A stretch of 64,000 nucleotides of DNA from Lachnospiraceae bacterium (GTDB lineage Bacteria > Bacillota > Clostridia > Lachnospirales > Lachnospiraceae), in assembly GCA_028693165.1 (NCBI GenBank), contig JAQUVX010000001.1, positions 186,001 through 250,000 on the forward strand. Reading direction: 5' to 3'. The translations under genes and the position numbers were made by a program. The notes under the pieces are model-generated. The model was not told where the DNA came from. It did no database searches and saw only the letters and a program-made list of their open reading frames with translations. This document shows, in pieces, positions 43,543 through 51,405 of this stretch (within the stretch, counting starts at the first letter, position 1; each line of letters begins with the position of its first letter).

Positions 43543-45066
43543 TTATGAAAGTACAGTCAACGCCTTCATATCATCTTTTAGATGATGATAAACTGATCGA
43601 TACAGTTTAAAATACTGATTGTATGTCTCATGGTTTTTGGTGTCCGGCATAATCTTCTCATCCAGAACCTGCCACTGTTTTACCTCCTCATAGGTTAAAA
43701 GACCGGTCCCGATGCCTGCCAGTATCACATCCCCCATATTGGCTTCCACATCATTTTTCGGGCAAACCACCGGATATCCCGTCACATCCGCAAAAATCTG
43801 CCGCCATACCTTTGATTTTGTCACTCCGCCCGCAAGCAGGATATGGTCGCCCAGCTCTTCGCCGGTGGCCTCCATGGCATCCCGAAGCGAATAAGCAACC
43901 GCCTCCATAAACGCACGGTACAGATGGGCTTTTGTGTGAATCAGCGATAATCCAAGGATGGTTCCTTTCGCGTCAGAATCCCAGACAGGACTTCGCTCTC
44001 CCATGAAATAAGGAAGCACTACCAGTCCCTCACTCCCGGCCGGAAGCTTTTCTGCCTGTTCATTCAGTACATCATAGGCATTTGCTCCGCCCTTTTGCTC
44101 TTCGTCCACTTCCCGCTGGCAGAGGGTATTTCGAAACCACTTCACGATGGCTCCCGCCGTAGCCCCTCCCGCAAAATAATAAGAAAGCTCTTTGCCTTTA
44201 TACAGATACGGCCATACGATCAGGCCCTTGCCCTTTACCGGCTTATCTGAAATCAGGGCCGCACACATGGAGGTTCCGATTGCCGCTGCATAGACCCCGG
44301 ACTCCATAACCCCAAGTCCCACATTGGCCGCACCACAGTCAATTCCGCTTGCAATCACCGGTGTACCTTCTGCCAGCCCCAGCTCCCCGGCGATTTCTCT
44401 GGTCAGTCCGCCAACGATATCAGAAGATTCTACGATCCGCTGCGGCATCATCGTCAATGGAATTCCCATCGCCTCCATCAGTTCCCGGGACCATTCCCGC
44501 CTGTTCATATCAAAAATACCGCCTATATTTCCTGCGGAGGAATAGTCAATCGCAATCTCTCCCGTGAATTTGTAGATCACATAATCATTGGGGGGAAGAA
44601 AGAGTGTCGTCTTTTCCCAGTTTTCCGGCTCATGATTCTTATACCACAGAATCTTCGTATAGCCATAATAAGGATCTGCCCCATTATGTGTGATTTCCAG
44701 CAGTTTTTCTTCACCAATGTGCTCTAAAGCCCATCTGCTTTCCTCATCTGCACGTCTGTCCATCCAGATCATGCACGGGCGAATCGGATTCATCTGCTGA
44801 TCCAGCGGAATCCCAGATCCGCCATACAGACCGCTGATTGCAATTCCAGCAATATCCGCCTTATCAATTCCTGATTTCTCAACCGTGTTTTTAATCGAGG
44901 CTTTGCATGCATCCAGCCACACCTGCGGCCATTGTTCCGCCCACAGCGGCTTTGGCGTCAGCACATCATATTCCTGTAAATCCATTGCGATAAGCTTTCC
45001 CTCCAGATCCATCATAATCGTCTTTGTACCCGAAGTTCCAATATCGGTTCCCAATAAATATTTCAT
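43543..45066 (-). CDS. FGGY-family kinase, xylulokinase-like
   Basis: 507 residues with LGTDIGTSGTKTIMMDLEG, WMDRRADEE, ASGIDCGAANVGLG and LLAGGVTKSKVWRQIFADVTG. The WAEQWPQVW and ITHNGADPYYGYTK stretches are typical of xylulokinase-like members. With an SDR polyol dehydrogenase before it and transaldolase/transketolase after, it most likely phosphorylates D-xylulose or D-ribulose derived from a pentitol. AAGGAG before the ATG. Confidence 0.87.
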   Translation of the reverse strand: MKYLLGTDIGTSGTKTIMMDLEGKLIAMDLQEYDVLTPKPLWAEQWPQVWLDACKASIKNTVEKSGIDKADIAGIAISGLYGGSGIPLDQQMNPIRPCMIWMDRRADEESRWALEHIGEEKLLEITHNGADPYYGYTKILWYKNHEPENWEKTTLFLPPNDYVIYKFTGEIAIDYSSAGNIGGIFDMNRREWSRELMEAMGIPLTMMPQRIVESSDIVGGLTREIAGELGLAEGTPVIASGIDCGAANVGLGVMESGVYAAAIGTSMCAALISDKPVKGKGLIVWPYLYKGKELSYYFAGGATAGAIVKWFRNTLCQREVDEEQKGGANAYDVLNEQAEKLPAGSEGLVVLPYFMGERSPVWDSDAKGTILGLSLIHTKAHLYRAFMEAVAYSLRDAMEATGEELGDHILLAGGVTKSKVWRQIFADVTGYPVVCPKNDVEANMGDVILAGIGTGLLTYEEVKQWQVLDEKIMPDTKNHETYNQYFKLYRSVYHHLKDDMKALTVLS

Positions 45067-45097
45067 ATACGCTATCTCCTTTTTCTGATGGGGTGAT

Positions 45098-45874
45098 TTA
45101 GAAGCAGGTAAATGCTCCGTCTACCAGGAAGTCTGATCCTGTTGTAAATGTGCTGGTATCTCCTGCCAGATAGACACAGATCGACTGCAGTTCCTCCGGT
45201 CTTCCCATGCGTCCCAGCGGCGCCATCTCGTTCCACTTCTCAATCAGAGGCTTTAAGCTTGGGGAATTCAGGGTAAGTTCTGTTCCAATGTATCCTGGGC
45301 TGATGCTGTTTACTCTGACGTTCTTTCCTGCCCACTCGATGGCAAGTGATTTTGTCAGTTGGATCACACCGGCCTTCGAAGCATTGTAGGAGCACTGTGG
45401 CTGCGGTACATTTACAATATGTGCGGACATGGATGCTGTATTTATAATGGAGCCCCCGCCCTGCTGAATCATGATTTTTCCTGCCGCCTGTGCAGTCAGG
45501 AACACACCGGTCAGATTGATGTCGATAACTTTCTTCCACTGCTCATAAGTCATTTCTTCCGCAGGAATGTTCATGCAGATACCTGCATTGCAAAAAGCCA
45601 CATCCAGTCTTCCGAAGCCGGCAACCACCTGATCTATCATGGCATTGACCTGTTCCGGATTGGTCACATCCGTCTGAATCGCCATGGTAGAAATCCCATG
45701 CTGATCCTTCAACTCCTGCGCCGTCTTCCTGGCCTCCTCAATATCCACATCAACAATTGCGATGTCTGCTCCTGCCTCTGCAAACGCGGTTGCTACGCTC
45801 TTTCCAATTCCTCTTGCACCTCCGGTAACAAAGATCTTCTTTCCATCCAGTCTCATCTTCTCAATAATTCCCAT
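45098..45874 (-). CDS. Short-chain dehydrogenase/reductase, predicted polyol dehydrogenase
   Basis: 258 residues. Classical SDR: cofactor motif TGGARGIGKS, NAG in FCNAGI, catalytic Ser/Tyr/Lys in NTASMSAH...YNASKAG, and C-terminal TGSDFLVDGAF. Aspartates after the second strand (VDVDIEEA) indicate NAD preference. Resembles arabinitol/sorbitol/xylitol dehydrogenases. First gene of the operon SDR-kinase-GPH-transaldolase-transketolase, divergent from a ROK regulator. The substrate is inferred from context. Confidence 0.85.
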   Translation of the reverse strand: MGIIEKMRLDGKKIFVTGGARGIGKSVATAFAEAGADIAIVDVDIEEARKTAQELKDQHGISTMAIQTDVTNPEQVNAMIDQVVAGFGRLDVAFCNAGICMNIPAEEMTYEQWKKVIDINLTGVFLTAQAAGKIMIQQGGGSIINTASMSAHIVNVPQPQCSYNASKAGVIQLTKSLAIEWAGKNVRVNSISPGYIGTELTLNSPSLKPLIEKWNEMAPLGRMGRPEELQSICVYLAGDTSTFTTGSDFLVDGAFTCF

Positions 45875-45899
45875 GTTCTTGCTCTCCTTTTTTAAATTT

Positions 45900-45961
45900 A
45901 TTTTGTAAAATCATTTTGTAAAATGTATTTATATAATATACCCGTTTTTAATTAAGCGCAA
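45900..45961 (-). promoter_or_regulatory. Promoter and tandem operators of the pentitol operon
   Basis: Minus strand TTGCGC (45956-45961), 17-nt spacer, TATTAT (45933-45938). Immediately downstream are two copies of ATTTTGTAAAAT (45900-45911 and 45913-45924), one base apart. They overlap the transcription start region, so a bound ROK protein would repress. Confidence 0.65.
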
Positions 45962-46011
45962 TACTGTAAAATACCCAATTTTCAAAATTATTTTTGTGCA
46001 CTTTTACTAGA

Positions 46012-46053
46012 TTGTATTTTCTCAAGCAAATAGCTATAATTATTTTATAAAAT
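46012..46053 (+). promoter_or_regulatory. Promoter and operator of the ROK regulator gene
   Basis: TTGTAT (46012-46017), 17-nt spacer, TATAAT (46035-46040), followed by ATTTTATAAAAT (46042-46053), a perfect 12-bp palindrome related to the two boxes in front of the SDR gene. Suggests negative autoregulation. Confidence 0.6.
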
Positions 46054-46142
46054 ATTTTTATATTATAGGAGATCGCATCCTATCATATAAAACGCTCGCG
46101 AGGATCGCACTGCGGCGGTGAGGAAAGATAAGAGGAATCATT

Positions 46143-47264
46143 ATGGATAAATTTTCATTGAAGGATATCAAGAAATTAAACTATTCCGGCGTTTATCACT
46201 ATATCTATCAGCATGATCTGGCAGCTAAACAGGCGATTGCCAATGATTTGAGCATGAGCCTTCCTACGGTGACACAGCATCTCAATACGCTCCTTGAAAA
46301 AGGACTGATTGTCCAGAACGGCAGCCTGAACTCTTCCATTGGCCGAAAAGCCACTGCATATTCCATTGTGGCAGATTCTAAGTTAACCATTGGGGTCGAG
46401 ATCCTGAAACAGAGGCTGACAATCGTAGGCGTCGATCTGCGCGGCAACACGGTCAATGTCAAAACCCGTGATATTCCTTATGATAACTCTGATTCTTATT
46501 ACCAGGCCGTCAGCAAAGAGATCCTTTCCTTTATTCATGATCTGAATGTCCGCGAGGATCAGGTGCTTGGAATCGGATTTGGACTACAGGGTCTTGTCTC
46601 ACAGGACGGCGAAGAAATCATCTACGGAAAGGTCCTTGGCTGTACAGGAATCACTATACGCGTCTTTAAGCAGTATCTTGATTATCCCTGCCGCTTCGTT
46701 CATGACGCGGAATGCGCCGCCATATGCGAGCTCTGGGATAATCCTCAGCTTCAGGATGCCATGTATCTCTCCCTCGGTTATCATATGGGAGGTGCACTGA
46801 TCATAAATGGTGCTGTCAGCAATGGGCGGACCGGACGGACCGGAACCATCGAGCATATGACTCTGGTTCCGGATGGTCTTGATTGTTACTGCGGACAAAA
46901 GGGCTGTGTGGAATGCTACTGCTCCGCTCTGTCTCTGCTCACCAGACATAAGGATCTGGAATCCTTCTTTCAGGATCTTCAGGCACAAAAAAAGACCGCC
47001 CAAAACCACTGGCGATCCTATCTGGAGTATCTTGCAATTACCATTAATAACCTTCACATGACGATTGACTGCGACATCATCTTAGGTGGTCATGTAGCAC
47101 CCTATCTTCAAAGTACAGATCTGGACTTCCTGCACAGACGCATACGGGAAATCACCGCTTTCCCGGAACATGATACCTTTATCTTCCTGGGTGCACGCAA
47201 AAAACATGCGGTATCCATCGGTGCTGCCCTGCCTTATATCCGGACTTATCTGGAGCAGATCTAG
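46143..47264 (+). CDS. ROK-family transcriptional repressor (NagC/XylR type)
   Basis: 373 residues: N-terminal winged helix (residues 10-70; AIANDLSMSLPTVTQHLNTL) and a ROK sugar-kinase-like domain. The ROK zinc site is visible as H in EHMTLV followed by CYCGQKGCVECYC. The ATP-binding motif is degenerate, as in regulators. Divergent from the pentitol operon, which it probably represses until the polyol or ketose is present. AGAGGA before the ATG. Confidence 0.88.
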   Translation: MDKFSLKDIKKLNYSGVYHYIYQHDLAAKQAIANDLSMSLPTVTQHLNTLLEKGLIVQNGSLNSSIGRKATAYSIVADSKLTIGVEILKQRLTIVGVDLRGNTVNVKTRDIPYDNSDSYYQAVSKEILSFIHDLNVREDQVLGIGFGLQGLVSQDGEEIIYGKVLGCTGITIRVFKQYLDYPCRFVHDAECAAICELWDNPQLQDAMYLSLGYHMGGALIINGAVSNGRTGRTGTIEHMTLVPDGLDCYCGQKGCVECYCSALSLLTRHKDLESFFQDLQAQKKTAQNHWRSYLEYLAITINNLHMTIDCDIILGGHVAPYLQSTDLDFLHRRIREITAFPEHDTFIFLGARKKHAVSIGAALPYIRTYLEQI

Positions 47265-47282
47265 GAACGTACCAAAAAACGG

Positions 47283-47314
47283 ATGCAGGGGGTTATATTG
47301 GTATCCCCCTGCAT
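47283..47314 (-). terminator. Terminator between ROK and Rpn-type genes
   Basis: Perfect 10-bp stem ATGCAGGGGG / CCCCCTGCAT, 12-nt loop; on the minus strand followed by CCGTTTTTT. It ends the minus-strand Rpn-type gene. Confidence 0.8.
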
Positions 47315-47383
47315 GATTGCCAAGCTTAAGTTTTAAGTTCTCTAAGTTTCAGGATGTGATAGATTTTGTTGGTTCCTGCAATG

Positions 47384-48328
47384 CTAAATCATGTTACCTG
47401 ACTTCTCCTTAAGAAGTTTTCGCAATCGTTCTATCTCCTGGTTCGCGGCTTCGGTTCTCTGACGTTCTTCCTCCGCTTTCCGATTCGCGGCTTCCTTCTC
47501 ACGTCTTTCGGCTTCCTTCTCCCGCCTTTCCGCTTCGTTCTCCGCCTCCAGCTCATCAATCCGTTTCCGGTACTTATCCATCGGAAGCTCCATCGCTCCG
47601 CTCAACAACGGTTTCATCTCTTCCTCACCTCCAAGCTCTTCATAGTGCTTATAAATATGATCATAAAGCTGTCTTGTCAGCTCCAGCAACTGATTCGCAT
47701 CATCCTGCGTGATATTGCCAACCGTCAGATTTGCTTTGATACTGTCCATTATATCATGCCGGATCAGCCGCTGCAACTGCTGGAAATTCTCTCTGGTCGG
47801 TTCTTTACGGATCAGTTTGCGGAGCTTCAAAAGCTGGAATGGAATCAGGATCACAAGCTTGCGCTGGTTTAACTCGGTCACGTCATGATCCAGATAATAA
47901 AAGTTTTTCACCTCATAACGAAATACCTCCTTTGTCCAGAAATGCAGCGACAGGATGCTTTTTTCCGGGCGGTCTGACATCTCATCCAGATAGATTACCA
48001 TCGGTTCCGGAAAGTTCAGCTCCCAGTCATTGCCACGGTTCTCCATAGCATAGTAAAAGGAGTATTCAAAAACCCGAATCACGATCGTCTCATCCTGCGT
48101 CATCTGTGCTTCCAGATGGTACGTGGATTTTCCACCGATCGTAATAAAAAGATCGGCGAACCGGTTCGTCAACTCTGCATTGACCGACTCTTTATTTGGA
48201 TATGTAACTTCAGAATCCAGTGGATAATTTGTGCCGAACAGGCCGTTAATCAAATTGATAATGGCAAGATTGGATAATGCGAATATCCGTTTGAAGATCT
48301 TGTCATAGATTTTGTAGATCTCTTTCAT
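47384..48328 (-). CDS. Rpn/PDDEXK-family putative transposase nuclease
   Basis: 314 residues. N-terminal YDKIFKRIFAL...NGLFGTNYP and the PD-(D/E)XK-like site FADLFITIGGKSTYHLEAQM (D, then ExQ) identify the Rpn/transposase_31-like family common in Clostridia. These are nuclease-like proteins linked to recombination and usually not flanked by insertion-sequence ends. The last 60 residues form a charged coiled coil with repeated EAERREK units. ATG 48328 gives the usual start; upstream GGGAAAG is a weak site. No terminal inverted repeats were seen around it. Confidence 0.75.
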   Translation of the reverse strand: MKEIYKIYDKIFKRIFALSNLAIINLINGLFGTNYPLDSEVTYPNKESVNAELTNRFADLFITIGGKSTYHLEAQMTQDETIVIRVFEYSFYYAMENRGNDWELNFPEPMVIYLDEMSDRPEKSILSLHFWTKEVFRYEVKNFYYLDHDVTELNQRKLVILIPFQLLKLRKLIRKEPTRENFQQLQRLIRHDIMDSIKANLTVGNITQDDANQLLELTRQLYDHIYKHYEELGGEEEMKPLLSGAMELPMDKYRKRIDELEAENEAERREKEAERREKEAANRKAEEERQRTEAANQEIERLRKLLKEKSGNMI

Positions 48329-48380
48329 AGATGTGCTTTCCCTTCGATTGTAAGACACATCCCGAAACTTAGATGTCACT

Positions 48381-48410
48381 ATTATAATGCATAATGGGAT
48401 ACCGCGTCAA
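48381..48410 (-). promoter_or_regulatory. Promoter of the Rpn-type gene
   Basis: Minus strand TTGACG (48405-48410), 18-nt spacer, TATAAT (48381-48386), 52 nt upstream of the start codon. Confidence 0.6.
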
Positions 48411-48587
48411 GTAAAATACGTGATAGAATTGGGCAGCGAATGGGAGGCATAAATATGCTTACCTCTTCCACACCTCCCAACGCTTCGCAATCATTCCATC
48501 ACGTTCTCCTGCTCTCAACCCACAAGATCTGTTTCTTTTGTAATCTGCCACTCAATATCCCGCCTTGGTCATTTCCTCCTCATGGCA

Positions 48588-50129
48588 TTACCGACTACGG
48601 ATCAATCCCTCCGCCGTCAGCTCATACACCGTATCACAGACCTCCTCGATATACGTTCGATCATGAGAAATGCTGATCACAGCTCCCGGAAATTCTCTGA
48701 TCATCTTCCGGATTACCGGGCCAGATAACGGGGAGAAATTGCGGGTCGGTTCGTCTAAAATCAAAACATTGGCCTTGGACAGACTCATGTGCAGAAGCAG
48801 CACCTTCGCTTTCTGCCCTCCGGACAATTCCCGGATCGGATGATCCATCTCATCTGAGGTAAATTTAAGGGAACCTAAATACGTGCGGATTCTCGTCTGC
48901 TCCTCCTTATCACCGGACGTATCCAGATAATCAACCGGTGTCTGATCCAGCATCAGAAGCTCGTCGTAATTCTGCGGCATGTATTCCGCGTGAAGATCGG
49001 TCCGGTTCAATAGCTGCCCTGCAATCTTCTTTAACAGGGTAGTTTTTCCCGATCCGTTGGTTCCAACGATGCAGATCTTTTCCGGGCCTTTTACGCGAAG
49101 GAACAGGTTCTTTGATAATGGACGCGTCCCATCCGGCGTATCAAGCGTAGCCAATTCATATTCCAGAACCATCTTTCCTGCCGGAATCGCGGCCTGTTTC
49201 TCACCCAGCTTGAAAAAGATCGCCTCCTCCTGCTCCGGAAGCGCTGTCATGGCTGCATCCTCTTTCTCAAAACGCCGCTCCATCGATTTTACCGCATGCA
49301 TCTTCTTTTTCAAGAGTCTCCCGCCGGCAGGATTCTGCCTGGATATGACATTTTGTGCATGTTCGACACTCTGGTAGATCCGTCTCTGCTTTTCATCACG
49401 AATTTCCTTTTCTCTTCGATCACTCAGCGCCTTCTGTTCCTGCTTTTCAAACCGATGGAGCCGTTCGCTCACGTACTGGCTGTACGACATCTGAAAAACC
49501 GCATACCTGCATTGACGCTTTCTCTGAATCTGCTCCATATGGACAATCTTATTCGCGGTATGCTCAATCAGTGTCTCATCATGGGAAATATACAGCACAA
49601 TATGGTTCCAGTCCCGGATGATTCGTTCCAGCAATTCCAGCGTCACGATATCGATGTCATTGGATGGCTCATCCAGAAGAAGCACCGTCGGCTCCTGCAT
49701 CAGCAGCCGGATCAGCTGTGCTTTGATCTTCTCCCCTCCCGACAGACTTCCCATCCGCTGATCACTATAAAAGAATCCATGATCTAATTGAAAATTTCTC
49801 GCATATTCCGCGAAATCTTTGGGGCTTTGGTCGAAAAAGCGCTCCTCTTCCGAGAAAAACTCATACACGGTCTTCTCCTTATCCTGCTCTGGCATTTCCT
49901 GCGGCAAATATCCAAGCCGCTCACTTCCCGCGATGCGCCTTCCTTCACATTCCGCATAATCCTCCACCAGCTCCGGGCGATAAATCCACTTCATCAGCGT
50001 CGATTTCCCGTTTCCCTCCTCACCGATTATAACTGCCTTATCTCCATCCTTTAACGCCAGCTGAAAATCCTGCAAAATGATTCTCAAATCCTTTTTATGA
50101 GTAATGGTAAGTCCATGAATCTGTAACAT
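48588..50129 (-). CDS. ABC-F family ATPase (possible ribosome-protection antibiotic resistance)
   Basis: 513 residues, two ABC domains in one chain without membrane segments. Domain 1: Walker A GEEGNGKST, signature LSGGEK, Walker B LLLDEPSND. A charged linker follows (about 195-300). Domain 2: GTNGSGKTT, LSGGQKAK, LILDEPTRN. Length and linker resemble the Lsa/Vga/Msr-like resistance group, whose members free ribosomes from lincosamides, pleuromutilins or macrolides. ATG 50129 has GGAGG eight bases upstream. The long leader with a short ORF and a terminator supports drug-inducible attenuation. Resistance itself is inference. Confidence 0.83.
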   Translation of the reverse strand: MLQIHGLTITHKKDLRIILQDFQLALKDGDKAVIIGEEGNGKSTLMKWIYRPELVEDYAECEGRRIAGSERLGYLPQEMPEQDKEKTVYEFFSEEERFFDQSPKDFAEYARNFQLDHGFFYSDQRMGSLSGGEKIKAQLIRLLMQEPTVLLLDEPSNDIDIVTLELLERIIRDWNHIVLYISHDETLIEHTANKIVHMEQIQRKRQCRYAVFQMSYSQYVSERLHRFEKQEQKALSDRREKEIRDEKQRRIYQSVEHAQNVISRQNPAGGRLLKKKMHAVKSMERRFEKEDAAMTALPEQEEAIFFKLGEKQAAIPAGKMVLEYELATLDTPDGTRPLSKNLFLRVKGPEKICIVGTNGSGKTTLLKKIAGQLLNRTDLHAEYMPQNYDELLMLDQTPVDYLDTSGDKEEQTRIRTYLGSLKFTSDEMDHPIRELSGGQKAKVLLLHMSLSKANVLILDEPTRNFSPLSGPVIRKMIREFPGAVISISHDRTYIEEVCDTVYELTAEGLIRSR

Positions 50130-50169
50130 AAAATCCACCTCCATTTATATGACAGACTTGCTAAGATAT

Positions 50170-50214
50170 AAAAAGCGAGCCTGCTTTTGCATACGCAAAA
50201 ATAGACTCGCAAAA
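50170..50214 (-). terminator. Terminator hairpin in the ABC-F leader (candidate attenuator)
   Basis: Minus strand: outer stem GCGAG/CTCGC and inner stem TTTTGC/GCAAAA, followed directly by TTTTT. It lies between the leader ORF stop and the ABC-F ribosome site, where it would end transcription unless ribosome stalling changes the fold. Confidence 0.7.
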
Positions 50215-50259
50215 TGAACCTTATGAAAACAGCTCGGGCATCATCACGATAATCTAAAT

Positions 50260-50352
50260 TTAAGTACACACCAACAAACCTGCTCCTGCAAGTCCGATCA
50301 AACCTATGTGTTTCCCTAAAATTAAACTATCTGTTAAACATTCCCTCACCAT
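50260..50352 (-). CDS. Candidate 30-residue leader peptide upstream of the ABC-F gene
   Basis: ATG 50352 to TAA 50260; begins MVRECLTDSLILGK and ends with the hydrophobic LIGLAGAGLLVCT. It lies inside the roughly 270-nt leader of the ABC-F transcript, 46 nt before the attenuator hairpin. The ribosome site is poor (GAAAGAG too far upstream), so translation is uncertain. Regulatory short ORFs are usual in leaders of ABC-F resistance genes. Confidence 0.45.
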   Translation of the reverse strand: MVRECLTDSLILGKHIGLIGLAGAGLLVCT

Positions 50353-50407
50353 ATGCACATGATGTGCTCTTTCGTTGTATTGTGTGTCATGTGACTCACT
50401 GATTAGC

Positions 50408-50437
50408 AGTATAGCATAGATTCCCGAATCATGTAAA
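50408..50437 (-). promoter_or_regulatory. Promoter of the ABC-F leader
   Basis: Minus strand TTTACA (50432-50437), 18-nt spacer, TATACT (50408-50413). It gives an untranslated leader of about 270 nt before the ABC-F start. Confidence 0.55.
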
Positions 50438-50461
50438 GCAGAATTTTCTACGGAAAATCTT

Positions 50462-51301
50462 CTACGGAAGGGGTGCCGAAAGATCCTCCACCGGAATCTG
50501 TATTTCCGTCACAAATTCCGACTGATCATTGGTAAATCCATAGTCAATCAGCGTGATCTCCTTTGAAAAGCCACAAACACGATAGGAATGTTCCTCAATA
50601 TAAGACATCATCTTCTGATACTGCGCCGGGGCGCTCTCGTGGGAGCCGCGGAAGCGCAGAACCAGGCAGGTTTCTTCCGGGAGCCACGCCGTATTCCCTG
50701 TGTGCTGATCCTCCTCATCCAGAAGCAGGAAAATCAGATCGTAGGTCTGATAGGAATGCTCCTCCAGCGTTTTCTGTGCCAGTCCGATGCCGATCTTTCC
50801 AAGAAAAATCGCGGTGTTCTGATCATTTTCCTCCAGCTGCCGGATATACAGCTCCAGGCTTCCCATCTCCGGCGTCCCAAAGCTGCGCTTTAAGAGCGCA
50901 ATCTTCCGGGGTCCGAAGCGGCGCAGCGCAATCACATCCAATTGGGCGGTCACCGCATCTTCGATCTGCGCGATACGGTTGTCTATTTTGCGCTGCATTT
51001 TTCTCAGTTCTTCCTGGTGCGCAATGATCTCATTTCGCTGGCGCAGCAGCAGCGTCTGAATGGTATCAATCTGCCGGTTCTGCAAAAATTCCCTGATCTG
51101 CGGCAGGGGTGCATTCAGCGCGCGCAGATAACGAATCGTATTCAGCGCCTCGAACTGCTGCGTGCTGTAATAACGATACCCGGTCTCTGCATCCGTATAC
51201 TCTGGTTTGACCAGTTCTTCCTTGTCATAATATCGCAATGTGCTGATGCTGATATGAAAAAGCCTTGCCACCTCACCGATTGAAAACAGATCGTGCTTCA
51301 T
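50462..51301 (-). CDS. MerR-family multidrug-responsive regulator (BmrR-like)
   Basis: 279 residues. N-terminal MerR domain (FSIGEVARLFHISISTLRYYD), a long coiled helix (about 75-120) and a C-terminal GyrI-like effector domain. It should twist the divergent promoter at 51337-51367 to activate the MATE gene when it binds a drug or lipophilic cation. ATG 51301 gives the family start; GGGGGA upstream. Confidence 0.87.
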   Translation of the reverse strand: MKHDLFSIGEVARLFHISISTLRYYDKEELVKPEYTDAETGYRYYSTQQFEALNTIRYLRALNAPLPQIREFLQNRQIDTIQTLLLRQRNEIIAHQEELRKMQRKIDNRIAQIEDAVTAQLDVIALRRFGPRKIALLKRSFGTPEMGSLELYIRQLEENDQNTAIFLGKIGIGLAQKTLEEHSYQTYDLIFLLLDEEDQHTGNTAWLPEETCLVLRFRGSHESAPAQYQKMMSYIEEHSYRVCGFSKEITLIDYGFTNDQSEFVTEIQIPVEDLSAPLP

Positions 51302-51336
51302 CCTGATCGCAGTCCCCCATGCTTCCGATTTTCTTC

Positions 51337-51367
51337 TTGACTCTACAACTATTATAGACTTTATAAT
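51337..51367 (+). promoter_or_regulatory. MerR-type promoter with 19-bp spacer for the MATE gene
   Basis: TTGACT (51337-51342), a 19-nt spacer and TATAAT (51362-51367). The spacer carries the imperfect dyad ACTCTA-N9-TAGACT. The over-long spacer with a central dyad is the hallmark of MerR-activated promoters. Confidence 0.82.
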
Positions 51368-51405
51368 AATCCTTGGCAACAGCCAAATGGAGGATCAATA
51401 CAGAA

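Noticed and set aside
48552-48572. Six-codon ORF preceded by AGGAGG just after the ABC-F gene
   Set aside because: Too short to support, and the following open stretch is interrupted by a stop; chance or remnant cannot be told apart.
50084-50269. 61-codon frame in the ABC-F leader starting with GTG
   Set aside because: It runs through the terminator hairpin and into the ABC-F coding region in another frame; the 30-codon ORF fits the leader layout better.
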